This document shows, in pieces, positions 24,081-34,625 of a stretch of DNA of 64,000 bases. The first letter of the stretch is position 1; every line of letters begins with the position of its first letter. The stretch comes from Cocos nucifera (lineage: Eukaryota > Streptophyta > Magnoliopsida > Arecales > Arecaceae). The stretch lies in NCBI GenBank assembly GCA_006176705.1, contig QRFJ01000485.1, positions 1-64,000 on the forward strand, in the 5' to 3' direction. Position numbers and translations under genes: made by a program. The notes beneath the pieces were generated by a model. The model searched no databases. It saw only the letters and a list, made by a program, of their open reading frames with translations, and was not told where the DNA came from.

Positions 24081-24720
24081 ATTAAGGTTCTTCGATCAGA
24101 TCGAGGAGGTGAATACCTTAGCCGGGAATTCCTAGACTATCTTAAGGAAAATGGCATAGTCTCTCAATGGACTCCACCAGGAACACCTCAACTCAACGGG
24201 GTTTCAGAACGGAGAAATCGGACTCTATTGGATATGGTTCGATCCATGATGAGCTTCACAGACCTCCCTGATTTTCTTTGGGGACATTCATTATTAACTT
24301 CAATCTATCTACTGAACAGGGTTCCCTCTAAAACCGTTCCTACCACACCGTATGAGATATGGCACGGTAAGAAACCAAGTCTGAGTCATCTCAGAATTTG
24401 GGGTTGTCCGGCTCATGTCAAAAGACAACAAGCGGACAAGTTAGAGTTTAGGTCCTTTAGAGCTCGATTCATAGGATATCCTAAAGAGTCATTAGGATAC
24501 TATTTCTACATTCCAGAAGACCACAATGTGATTGTGAGTCGACATGCCATCTTTCTTGAAAAATAGTTTATTCAAGATAGCGGCATTGGAAAGCAGATTA
24601 AGCTTGATGAGAAAGTCTCACAAGCAGAACGAGCTAAGGACCAAGTGGAACCAAATCAGGTTGAGCCAATAAGAACACTACCTCCTCCACCTCGTAGATC
24701 GGAAAGAGTTTTCCCGTCCC
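24081..24720 (+). pseudogene. C1a second half of integrase
   Basis: After the frameshift the integrase resumes with LRSDRGGEYL near 24088-24117. The catalytic glutamate is in GVSERRNRTLL near 24199-24231, followed by a C-terminal part (YEIWHGKKPSLSHLRIWGC). A TAG at 24564-24566 follows AIFLEK, and C1b has the same stop at 58072-58074. A linker with PPPPRRSERV precedes a T run (24709-24712) that shifts the frame again. Confidence 0.85.
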
Positions 24721-26371
24721 CCTGAAAGATACTTAGGTATTATTTCAGAGGATGTAGAGGAAATGTTCCTCATAGGTAATGGTGCTCATGGTGATGATCC
24801 CAAAACCTACAACGAGGCGATATCAGATATCGACTCCGAGAAATGGCTTGAGGCAATGAAGTCAGAAATTGACTCGATGCACTCAAACCAAGTCTGGACC
24901 TTGGTAGATCCACCAGAAGGTATAGTACCTATTGGGTGTAAATGGATCTTCAAGAGAAAGATTGGTGCAGATGGGAATGTGGAGACATTCAAGGCTAGAC
25001 TGGTGGCAAAAGGTTATAGTCAACGTGCGAAGGCATTGACTATCAGGATACCTTTTCCCCAGTAGCTATGCTAAAATCCATCCGCACATTGCTTGCTGTT
25101 GCAGCCTATTTCGATTATGAAATATGGCAAATGGACGTGAAAACGGCATTCCTAAATGGATATCTTGAGGAAGATATCTATATGGAACAGCCGCTAGGTT
25201 TCACATCCAGTGATACTGATCACAAGGTTTGCAAGCTGCAAAGGTCCATATATGGACTTAAGCAAGCATCTCGGAGCTGGAACACTCGTTTCAATGATGT
25301 GATCAAAAAAGTTTGGTTTCATCAAAAATGAAGAGGAACCATGTGTTTTCAAAAGGGTCAGTGGGAGCGCTGTTGTCTTCCTCGTATTGTACGTGGATGA
25401 CATCCTCCTTATTGGGAATGATATTCCCATGTTGACATCAGTCAAGATGTGGTTGTCCAAGGAATTCTCCATGAAAGACCTAGGTGAAGCATCCTTTATT
25501 CTAGGAATTAAGGTCTATAGGGATAGACCGAATAGGATGCTAGGACTTTCACAGAAGATGTACATAGAGGAAGTACTAAAGAGGTTTAGTATGGAAAACT
25601 CTAAGAGGGGATTAATACCCTTCAGACATGGTATTCATCTTTCCAAGAAGATGTGCCCCAGCACACCTGAGGAAATAGAACGCATGAGCAAGATCCCTTA
25701 TGCTTCTGCAATAGGGAGCCTCATGTATGCCATGCTATGTACACGACCTGATATAGCCCATGCTGTGAGTGTCACAAGCAGATATCAGTCAAATCCAGGT
25801 GAAGAACACTGGACTTCTGTGAAATGTATCCTTAAGTACTTGAGAAGAACTAAGGATATGATGTTGGTCTTTGGTAATGGAGAACTCCAAGTCCAGGGAT
25901 ACACAGACTCGGATTTCATGTCCGATATAGATGATCGAAAGTCGACATCTGGAAGTCTGTTTGTGTGCAATGGTGGAGCTGTCAGCTGGAAGAGTTCCAA
26001 GCAAACTGTGATAGCAGATTCCACCATGGAAGCAGAATATATAGCTGCATCAGAGGCTGCAAAGGAAGCATTCTGGTACAAGAAGTTTGCTGCAGAAATT
26101 GGAGTAATGCCATCAGATGCCATTCCTCTTTACTGCGACAACAATGGCGCCATAGCCCTTGCTAAGGAGCCGAGGTCTCACCAGAAAGTCCAAGCACATT
26201 GAGCGGCGATACCATCTCATCCGCGATTACCTTGAGAAAGGTTACGTTGAGGTCAAGAGAGTCAACTCCGCAGATAATGTGGCAGACCCACTTACAAAGC
26301 CGTTGGGCCAGCAGAAGATCGAAGCCCACCTTGAGAAGATGGGACTTAGACTTGTAGCCAATTGGCTTTAG
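24721..26371 (+). pseudogene. C1a reverse transcriptase and RNase H
   Basis: The copia RT starts near 24763 (YNEAISDIDSEKWLEAMKSE, WIFKRKIGADG). The TAFLNGYLEEDIYMEQP block is at 25144-25194 and the YVDD catalytic box at 25390-25401. RNase H follows in 25900-26371 with TDSDFMSDIDDRKSTSG, ADSTMEAEYIAASEAAKEA and CDNNGAIALAKEPRSHQK, ending DPLTKPLGQQKIEAHLEKMG. Frame breaks: extra TG near 25026, the A run 25305-25310, and one base near 26187. The catalytic residues themselves are present. The largest uninterrupted piece is 25387-26202. Confidence 0.9.
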
Positions 26372-26385
26372 GACAAGTGGGAGAT
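26372..26385 (+). other. C1a polypurine tract
   Basis: GACAAGTGGGAGAT ends immediately before the 3' LTR. It matches the mirror position in C1b (56248-56261, - strand) and, more loosely, C2b (41999 onwards). It would prime plus-strand DNA synthesis. Confidence 0.75.
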
Positions 26386-28675
26386 TGTTAGATATATGTG
26401 CCCTAGAAGCCAGAATTGGCTGACACTTGTAATACACTTCTAGGGGCAAAATTATAATTTTGACTATAATTAATAAAATGGGTTATTTTCTATCACATAT
26501 GTGTATTTAGTGTCTGTGATACATCCTTTGAGTTAATGGTAATGATAATTCATATTTTCAAGAGTTGAAAATTTAAGACATGAATAATCATTATTAACTC
26601 ATAAACATGCTCCCGACCATAGGATCATCACGAGGATGGTGATTGATCCGGAAGGTTGGTGTACAATCGCTTCTCTTTAGTAGATGAGTCTTGAGTCTAC
26701 GGTGTGGAGACACCGGAGCGAGAGTACAGGTACTCGTTAGAGAACGAGGGCACTGAGCGTGACCACCTCGAGTAGTCATTAGGGAAGTCTACCTTCTCGT
26801 CAATGACTGACTCGATGCTGCAGTAGTGTGTCTGGTTCTTTGACCTGAGATGCATCGGCAGTTCACCTTGAGGGTGTTATAGTTTGACTACACCATTACT
26901 CGGTCTCCTAGCCATATGGAACCCTGAGGTGTATGTTGGCTATAGCATGTTCATTGTAGGAACTGGATTGCATCAAGATGGAATCTATCTACCTCGGTGG
27001 TAGAGGAGCAGCCCTATGATGATCATGAGAATCAAGTCCAGAAGCCCATGGCCATGGCAGAGTGAAATAATAGAAAGAGTTTCTATTTAGATTTTCACAT
27101 TGGACTCGAATCGAATGATTACATCATATGACAGAGACTAGGGTTTGACGAGTTCACCTTAACCCTAATCTGATCGGGGCTCAAGATAGAAGAACTTAAT
27201 CACACAGGTAGCTGCACCAAGAGGTTCGCATTCAGCTCTGATGGGTTGCCACCATATACTGCTAGGTGTCACTGGTGGATTTTGGGAGCAATTAGAATGA
27301 TTTAGATGATCGATCATTCTAGCTGTTCGAATCAGAAGAGTTCTGATCCATCGAAAGGAGTTTCGATGATGTCGATGATAGAGATCATGACATATCCCAT
27401 TACCATACAGAACTGAACCTAACTGGGTCACACAAACAAGGGTTTGAATCTGGTGATCATCAATTGAACTGATCTAGTTCAATTGATCTGAATGAGATTC
27501 AATTAGGTTCAAGGAAATCGTGCTAGCACTCGATTGAACCTAACGTTCTTCTTTTACTATCATAAATAAGTTGTCCTGACTGAGCCAAAGGAGTTTGTGC
27601 TCAATCAGAGGCCTTCATATGGTCTGACTGGAGGTTGTCCAAGTCAGAAATAGGTTGTCTTATTTGTAAGACATTACCTGCCATTTTTGGTCACCTGCCA
27701 TTTCTTGTTCTTTGACTTTGGTCAAAAGTCTACCTTTGACTGGTCAAACGTTGACCATTGACCCTTTGACTTTTGACCACATGTCATGCACCTATTGGAG
27801 AGCTGGTGGGGGCCTGTCCCCCTGCCAGAACCTGGCAAGGAGAAGGGCGCACGCCAAGGGTGGCGTGAGCCCAAGTAGGAGGCGCCTAGGAGTCCTTGTT
27901 GGACAAGGACTCCACCTCCCTTTTGGATTCCAATTCAGAGTTCTACTAAGAATCCAGTTTGACTGGTCTTAGGCGCCCTCTAAGGAGGAATCCAGGGGTC
28001 TCTATTCCCAACCAATCAGATTTAGATCTGATTTCACAAAGGGTTGTGATTGGTTGGAGAGGAAGAGGAGTTGGATCACAAGCTTAGGTCTATAAATAAG
28101 ACCCTGCGCCCAACCCTAATCTAAGTCAAGTGAATCAATTGAGATCCCACGCCCCAAGGCTGCCTCTCCCCTCCTTCTCCATGCCATAGCTCTCTTCTCC
28201 CCTTGCTCTCCACGTCCAAAAGGTGTTTTGGACTTTGGTTGGTGCGATTCAGATCAAGGAAAGGCGATCAAAAGCAAGAAGGCTGCGCTGCTGCAAAAGG
28301 ACGACTGCAGATCTTCAAAAGAGTTTTGAAGATCCTCCAGATCAGATCCAGATCTGATTTTTGGAGGTGTGATAGAGAAGAAGAGGATCTCCAGATCCAA
28401 CCCGAGTGGATACCGGTAGAGGCCAGGCGCTTGCGTGGCTAAGATCCAGAACCTTCCGCTGCAATCAGGATCATCTACAGGGTAATAGGATTACCCAAAT
28501 CAGGTAAATTAAATTTGATTTAATTTATCTTATTTTATTTTATTTATTAAAATAATAAGAATCAGATCTGAAACATATCAAGATCTGATTGAGATCAAGA
28601 GAAAAATTTTTGAAATATATCTCTTGATCTAATCAGATCTGGACGAACCTGGACCGGGAAATCAGGATTTCCTTA
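26386..28675 (+). repeat. C1a 3' LTR (about 2290 bp)
   Basis: It runs from TGTTAGATATATGTGCCC to ATCAGGATTTCCTTA, the final CA changed to TA and two bases missing relative to the 5' LTR. The TATA box is at 28091-28098. The following sequence at once matches the interrupted antisense gene of G1a. Confidence 0.9.
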
Positions 28676-28982
28676 ACTCATTACAGAGCCCAAACACATT
28701 TCGACAGGGAAAGCTTTAATTATAATTACTAAAAAAGATGTAGCAAATCTGCACAGGTTAAATTCAGATCGATCAGAGATATAGTTGGAATTCTCATACT
28801 TAGAAGATTCCGAAGATCCTGATCATTAAAAGATCTTCGGGCCAAAATTTGCAAGGGATGGTATCAGGAACTAAGGATGGCCAAGATACTTCTACAGATT
28901 TGGGGTTCTTATGGGGAGGATCCATCAATGCCAAATGAGCCGAACTCTTGGAACAAATTGACCAGGTTCCTTCAGTGGACAT

Positions 28983-29292
28983 GTGGATCAATCTAAATTA
29001 GAAAATTTTCTTCAAAAAATCAAGAAAAATAAGACTTAAGACTCTTTAAAGAAACCAAATGGACAAAGATGCTAAAAGGTAGGAATAATTGAAAGGAGGG
29101 TTCAGGGACTAACTTAAATCGATGGAAAAGAGCAGGGAGACAACGAGCTTGATCAAAATCAAGAAGGAGAACCCCCAAGAATCGAAGGAGATAACAGAAG
29201 ACACTGGTACACTAGAGTAGAAAGGAGATGAAGACTAGAAGAAAGAGAGAGGAGACCTGGGTGAACTGAAATTCTAAAGAAAGAAGATGAGC
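28983..29292 (-). promoter_or_regulatory. Presumed 5' UTR of the G1a antisense gene
   Basis: On the - strand this lies between the TATA-like box and the ATG at 28982. It is CT-rich, as in the G1b copy (44558-44870), where runs such as TTCTTCCTCCTCTTCTTC are seen. No open frame. Confidence 0.55.
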
Positions 29293-29302
29293 TTAAATAG
29301 CC
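29293..29302 (-). promoter_or_regulatory. TATA-like box of the G1a antisense gene
   Basis: GGCTATTTAA on the - strand, 317 bp upstream of the ATG (T of TATTTAA to A of ATG) and about 310 bp from the 3' LTR. The G1b copy has the identical ten bases 320 bp upstream of its ATG and about 312 bp from its LTR. The stretch 29303-29609 between box and LTR shows no gene and ends in a purine tract (GGGAGTAGAGGAG) next to the LTR. Confidence 0.65.
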
Positions 29303-29609
29303 ACAAGAGTTCAAAGCAGTAATGATTGCAGGTCTTCACTAACCAACCTCAGATTGACATGTATCTTTCTCATCATAGCAGTAGAGCAGCAACAAGCAAA
29401 ACCTTTATTGCACCACATCTTGGGCGGTACTTCGGTGGGAGTTTCAAAAATTCATCTTTTCAAGTCAAGTCATATTGAAGAAGCTTCGATGCCAGCATAG
29501 AAAATGCCGAGACTAGCTATCCTGTTGGTGTAGAAAGAAGAAAAAGACTTCGGCACTCACATTCGTTTACTCTCTTCCCCCGAATTTTGAACTTGGGAGT
29601 AGAGGAGCT

Positions 29610-31184
29610 TGTATTAGGGGTAAACCCTTTCCTGGCAAAGTCCAACAAGATCTTAGGTCTTGAGGTAACCTCGTCCGATGACAACAATCATGGCAAACTT
29701 CAATCAGTGACTCCAAAACCTACAAGGCATTATGGGTTTCACCTAGACGAGCTTGAACAATGATGGCGACCCTCCAAGCAGTTGACTGATCGATTCCAAT
29801 GCATTCCAGCTTGGCCGACCTGGAAGTTGCTTGAACCCCTTCCCAACTGGAACTCATCAAGGCTGTTCAATATTGGTTCAACACTAAATCGATAGAACTT
29901 CTTCCTGGATGAACTTCTACAACCTACGAAGAGTGGTGGACCTCTACATTCTCGCACCAAGAGCTTTGAGTATACAAGCAAAAGGGCCTCATCTCTCTTT
30001 TATTAGCCTTCGGACGGTCCTAAAAATAGCTGAGCTTCAAAAAAAATGAATGAGTCATAAGAGTATCAAAGTCATCCATCCATCACAACCGCCAACCAAG
30101 TTCTTGCCAGCCGAACTCCTCCCAATCACCAGATAACCTTAGAGAAGCCAAATTTCCTCTAGCCTCCAGTCTTCCAAATTTCTTCAGCAATGAACCTTCC
30201 AAACTCCTCTAGTTGGACTCCTATCAAACTCCATCTAGTTGTCCAAAGGGCTTATTAGGGGCAAAATACCTCTCATCGAAGTCCTTGACTGCCGATCTCG
30301 TTCCTGCTGAGATTTGTCAATCTCCTCAAAGATGAGTTCATGCTACAGGACCTCTCGAAAGCATACTGAAGTTTAGTGGCATGATCTTGAATGATGAAGG
30401 AGAATTATTGCTATACTAATCCTATCCTTTGACTGAAAGTGAATAACAGGATTTAAGTCCTCCTCCTTTCAGATGAACTCCTCCTATTGAACACCTTCTG
30501 GAGGATCTCCTTCCAATCACTAGGCAAGCTTCCTTCAGCCAACCTCCTTTCAATTGATCTCCTTCCAGTCATCAGGCAAGCTTCCTTTAGTCGACTTCCT
30601 TTAAATTGATCTCCTTCCAGTCGTCGAGCAAGCTCCTTCTAGTCGATCTTCTTTCAGTCATCTAGAAGGACCTCGTCATTCACATGAATTTAGCTACCAA
30701 CTCAATACGAAACAACCTATATGTGGATGACCTCAAAGGAGTCTAAACCTCTCTGGAACTATTGCAATTCGAAGCTCTTCATTGCTAATGCCTACTTCCT
30801 TCGAACTTTAACGATTGAATCCCAACGGACTAGTGCATCACGACAATGGACATCATCTTCCATAACAAACTCCACGTGACCTGAACGGCCCACTACCAGA
30901 TAATTATAGCTATCACCATCAGTTTATTATAGGCTTCATCTATAAAAGGGACCCTCCAGATACATTTTCTCTCTAGGCTCTCATTTTTCTTCCTATTACT
31001 TTGCTCCTAAATTTTTTGAGCACTCCATTTCTATTGGCCAGAAGGTTGACTTGATCGTTGGAAGGTCCTGCTGGAGCCACCACCCCCGACTTTGGTTAGG
31101 ATTTTGTGTTGTAGGTCGTCAACGAGGATCCCATCTTCTCCAGCTCAAACTCAGTTCCAACATCAACCAGATTCTACACCAATA
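29610..31184 (+). repeat. G1a 3' LTR (1575 bp)
   Basis: It starts TGTATTAGGGGTAAACCC and ends ATTCTACACCAATA (CA changed to TA), followed by GCATG. It aligns with the 5' LTR segments and with G1c. The TATA box TATAAAAG is at 30941-30948. Several ~36-bp repeats of the TCTCCTTCCAGTCATCAGGC type lie at 30470-30670, more than in the 5' LTR. Confidence 0.9.
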
Positions 31185-31918
31185 GCATGAGATTGGGCTC
31201 GAGTCCTACTTTGGGCATGCCCAATTTGGGAGTATTTTGGGCGACAAAAATACTGATGGAGATCAGTGTTTGGCATGGAGAATAGGCCTAGAGTCATAAT
31301 GATCAAGCAAGCTAGTTGCTTGATGCATTGGGACTTTATGTTAGGCGCAGGAGTCTATTTAAAGACCCTGCACCCTAGGGTTTTCATTCTTTGATCCCCA
31401 TGTCCATATGCTTCCACCATAATCCTCCTCCATGCCCCCTCTAGAGTTCCTCGCTCTCTTCTCCACGTCCATACTTGATTTGGTGAAGTTTTAGCCATCA
31501 AAAGTTGAAGAAAGCTGGAGAAAAGATCAAGATAGGATAATCTAGATCAAGAGACATGGTGCTACCTTCAAAGTTTGTTTGAAGGCTTCATAAATCAGAT
31601 TTAAATCTAATCTTTTGAGATTAGATCTAGAAGGAGAGCACGTTCAGATTTAGCCCAAGTGGACTCTGGTAGAGACCAGGCGTATGCATGGCTTGATCCA
31701 AGACCTCAGGAGCATTAGGATCGTCTTTAGGGTACTAGTTTACCCTAGAAAGGTAACAACTATTGTTACTGTTTGAATTTTAATTTTTATTTTTAATATC
31801 AAATCATTAGGATCAGATCCAAAAACTTTTTGATCTGATTAGTTTTTATAGAAATTTTTATAAAAAATTATGCTATTGATCAAATCAATCCTATGGCAAA
31901 AAATCATATTTTCCTTCA
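31185..31918 (+). repeat. Copia A 3' LTR, second part
   Basis: After the GCATG duplication the copia LTR resumes. It has TATTTAAAG at 31357-31365 (TATA position), the GACTCTGGTAGAGACCAGGC block (31663-31682), GGTTTACCC-like sequence and the end CATATTTTCCTTCA at 31918. All are in the same order as in C1a 20412-20995. Confidence 0.85.
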
Positions 31919-32065
31919 AATGAATGGATGGTTCAGCTAAATCAAAAGTAGGTTATTAACTAATGTACAGTTTAGTATAGTTATAGTTTAGAAATCCTCT
32001 TAATCTTTAGATAAGGATGGAATGTGGCACCAACATCCATAGCTAATTAAAGGTGGGGTGTTACA
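31919..32065 (-). repeat. Fragment of LTR family X
   Basis: It ends GGTGGGGTGTTACA, the reverse complement of TGTAACACCCCACC. The stretch ATCTTTAGATAAGGATGGAATGTGGCACC is the mirror of the start of X at 37616-37680. Copia A therefore sits inside an X LTR on the - strand, whose other part lies before the window. Confidence 0.7.
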
Positions 32066-32715
32066 CCAGATATCGCCAAGCCCCCGAAGGCATCATCTAA
32101 CATCTGATGCAGTCCAGTCCGAGATGCAGCCAAACTAGTCCCTAGGCTTTGATTAATACCAAAAGGCTTATCTCCAAGTTCGGCACATTCCAACCTTCAT
32201 TCTAAACCTAGTGATAGCTTATCCTGAAATGGTAGTGACTTCTCACTGATGTCCGACCTCAAGTTTCCACCAAGCTTTCCAACTCCAACCTTCAATTCAG
32301 GCTTGACAACAATAATTTTGAAGTAGCAGTTCTTGTTAGGATCCAACGTCGAACGTAGCCAAACTTCTAGCTAACCTTCCTCAAACCAGTTGAAGTGACC
32401 CTACCATAGTTCCAACCGGGAGACTCGATGCTTGTCAGGCCCTCAAGGTCTGTAGTAGAAGTCCAACTCAGGTAACTAACTCCTAAGCCAATCTATCTGA
32501 CCTCAAATTTCATAATACAACTCAACCCATATAACCATCTATTAAGCTCGGAGGCCTCCAACCTCCAAATATCAGTAATAGAAGTAGGCATGCTCCATTC
32601 GCATCACAACCAGATTACAACTGACCATGATCAAGTGGTTACAACCACCCGCTCATCCTCTATAATAGAATTCGAATGGCCTAGACGATCCACTGATAAT
32701 TAGTTACAGTGGTCA
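32066..32715 (+). repeat. G1d LTR, first part (diverged)
   Basis: It is a diverged G1-type LTR. Its end (GAATGGCCTAGACGATCCACTG near 32672-32693) matches the ACGTGACCTGAACGGCCCAC region of the other G1 LTRs. It stops at GTCA (32712-32715), where G1c was inserted, and resumes at 34247. No coding content seen. Confidence 0.65.
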
Positions 32716-34246
32716 TGGTTAGGGGTAAACCCTTTCCTACCGAAGTCCAATAAGATCTCAGGTCTTGAGATAACCTCATCCAGTGACAACAACCATGGCA
32801 AACTTCAATCAGTGACTCCAGAACCTATAAGGCATTACTGGTTTCACCTAGATGAGCTTGAATAGTGATGGCGACCCTTCAAGCAGTTGAGTGTTTGGTT
32901 CCAATGCATTCTGGCCTGGCCAACCTTGAAGCTGCTTGAACCCCTTTCCAACTGGAATCCATCTGGACTGTTCAATATTGGTTCAGCACCGAATTGACAA
33001 AACTTCTTCCTAGATGAACTTTCATAACCTATGAAGAGTAGCGGACCTCTGCATTCTCATACCAAGAGCTTTGAGTATGCAAGCAAAAGGGCCTCGTCTC
33101 TCTTTTATTAGCCTTCGAATGGCCCTAAAAATAGCTAAGCTCCAAAAAGAATGAACAAGTCACAAGAGTATCAAAGTTATCCATCCATCACAACCGCCAA
33201 CCAAGTTCTCGCCAGTCGAACTCCTCTCAATCACCAGATAACCTTAGAGAAGCCGAATTCCCTCTAGCCTCTAGTCTTCCGGATTTCTTCAACAACGTAC
33301 CTTCTAGACTCCTCCAATTGGACTCCTGTCAAACTCCATCTAGTTGCCTAAAGGGCTTATCGGGGGCAAAATACCTCTCATCAAAGTTCTTGACTATCGA
33401 CCTCATTCTTACTAAGATTTGTCAATCTCTTCAGAGATGAGTTCATGCTATAGAACCTCCAGAAATCACACCGAAGTTCGATGGCATGATCTTGAATGAT
33501 GAAGGAGAATTATTGCTATACTAACCCTATCCTTTGACTGAAAGTGAATAACAAGATTTAGGTCATCCTCCTTCCAGATGAACTACTCCTATTGAACACC
33601 TTCCGAATGATCATCTTCCAGTTGCCAGGAAAGCTTTTTCCAACCAACCTTCTTCCAATCGATCTCCTTCCAATCGTCAGGCAAGCTTCCTTCAGCAGAC
33701 CTCCTTTCAATCAATCTTCTTCTAGTCGCCAGGCAAGTTCCTTCCAGTCATCTAGAAGGACCTCATCATTTACATGAATTTAGCTACCAACTCAATACGA
33801 ACCAACCTATATGCGGGTGACCTTAAAGGAGCCTGAACCTCTCTGAAACTATTGCGATTCAAAGCTCTTCATTGCTAATGCCTACTCCCTCTGAACTTCA
33901 ACTATTGAATCCCAACGGACTTGTGCATCACGACAATGGACACCACCTTCCATAACAAACTTAATGTGGCTTGAGCAACCCACTACCAGATAGTAATGGC
34001 TGTCTCCATCAATTTGCTATAACCTCTATCTATAAAAGGAACCCTCTAGATATGTTTTCTCTCTAGGCTCTCATTCTCCTTCCCATTACTCTACTCCTAA
34101 ATTTCTTGAGCACTCCATTTTTGTTGGTCAGAAGAGCTGACTTGATCGTCAGAGGATCCTGTCGGAGCCACCACCCGCAACTCCAATTAGGACTTTATTT
34201 TGTAGATCGCCGACGGTGATCCTATCAACCAAATTCTACACCAACA
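32716..34246 (+). mobile_element. Solo LTR G1c inside the G1d LTR
   Basis: The repeat is 1531 bp, from TGGTTAGGGGTAAACCC to ATTCTACACCAACA, flanked by GTCA on both sides (32712-32715, 34247-34250). The older G1d LTR continues on both flanks and there is no internal region, so it is a solo LTR. TATAAAAG is at 34031-34038. Internal ~36-bp repeats lie at about 33580-33760; the short ORF there (33592-33777) is repeat-derived. Confidence 0.85.
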
Positions 34247-34625
34247 GTCACTATCAATCTATTATAGCTCCATCTATAAATAGGACCCTCTAGATACATC
34301 TTCTGATTCTAATTATCTAACTCCTAAGTACTCTATTCTTGTTGATCAGATTTCTAGCTTGATTATCAGAGGATCCATGCTGGAGCCATCCAACTCTAGC
34401 TAAGACTTTATTTTGTAGGTCTCACTGAAGAGATCTTAGGCATCCACTCCAGCGTCTTCGATAATGATTCGATTTCTATACCAATAGATTTTTAACTTGA
34501 TCATCGAAGGGTGCATGCCAAAGCTATCCACCTCCGACCAAGACTTTATTTTGCAGGTCTCACTGATGAGGTCTTAGGCATCCACTCTACTATCTTCAGT
34601 GATGATCCGATTTCTACACTAATAG
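34247..34625 (+). repeat. G1d LTR, second part, with a ~140-bp tandem duplication
   Basis: It begins with the duplicated GTCA and holds a TATA box (TATAAATA 34275-34282). Its 3' end is present twice in tandem: about 34350-34485 and 34486-34625, each with AAGACTTTATTTTG, GCATCCACTC and GATTTCTA.AC.AATAG. Single-copy LTRs have one such end. Confidence 0.75.

Larger units (their letters stand above)
18718..28675 (+). mobile_element. Ty1/copia element C1a, full length with both LTRs
   Basis: It has nearly identical long LTRs (18718-20995 and 26386-28675), an initiator-tRNA-Met primer site, gag-pol in copia order (gag, protease, integrase, RT, RNase H), and a polypurine tract. It sits in exon 1 of the G1a antisense gene, whose two parts lie at 18717 and 28676. 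I see no clean TSD (GGACA on the left, ACTCA on the right), so a small change at the right edge is likely. The LTR similarity suggests a recent insertion. The coding region has stops and frameshifts, and a 1000-N gap hides part of the leader. Confidence 0.92.
16176..28982 (-). pseudogene. Antisense gene of G1a (Transposase_28-like plus coiled coil), four exons, split by C1a
   Basis: Read on the - strand, the ATG at 28982 (MSTEGTWSICSKSSAH) matches MSTEESQSTCSESSAP of the G1b copy, with the same bases around the start (TTGATCCA.ATGTCCAC). Exons: 28982-28676 plus 18717-18365 (exon 1, interrupted by copia C1a), 18294-17863, 17785-17205, and 17089-16176 (stop TAG 16176-16178). Exon 1 resembles the putative gypsy-type transposon family (Transposase_28), for example SKKGLLKGAPSFIHNWKEKF near 18630. 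Exon 3 holds the conserved FKSSKAMEDIKIAIVQ and GFEICMRRVTKNF. Exon 4 is a lysine/glutamate-rich coiled coil (KKIENELQRSRKNASKAT). In-frame stops and the insertion make it a pseudogene. Function unknown. Confidence 0.8.
2740..31184 (+). mobile_element. Ty3/gypsy element G1a (Tat-type), full length but split by three insertions
   Basis: It has two related LTRs (2740-6734, interrupted; 29610-31184), gag-pol on the + strand between 6851 and about 14560, a 115-bp tandem array, and an antisense gene (16176-28982). The flanks read GCATG at 2735-2739 and 31185-31189, a 5-bp target-site duplication. The TG of the 5' LTR appears lost where GCATG meets CATTAGGG. On either side lie the two halves of a copia LTR, proving insertion into copia A. 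Two RNase H domains and an antisense gene between pol and the 3' LTR are known features of the Tat lineage (Grande- and Retand-like elements). Insertions inside are 2905-5373, 8709-10993 and 18718-28675. Confidence 0.85.

Noticed and set aside
24074..24085. Programmed frameshift between the two integrase halves
   Set aside because: The break is inside a catalytic domain, where no regulated shift is known in copia elements. Other breaks of the same kind nearby point to decay or homopolymer error.
28676..28692. A primer-site-like ACTCATTACAGAGCC just after the C1a 3' LTR
   Set aside because: It resembles the real site (ACTGGTATCAGAGCC) only partly, and the sequence aligns with exon 1 of the interrupted antisense gene, so the similarity is probably chance.
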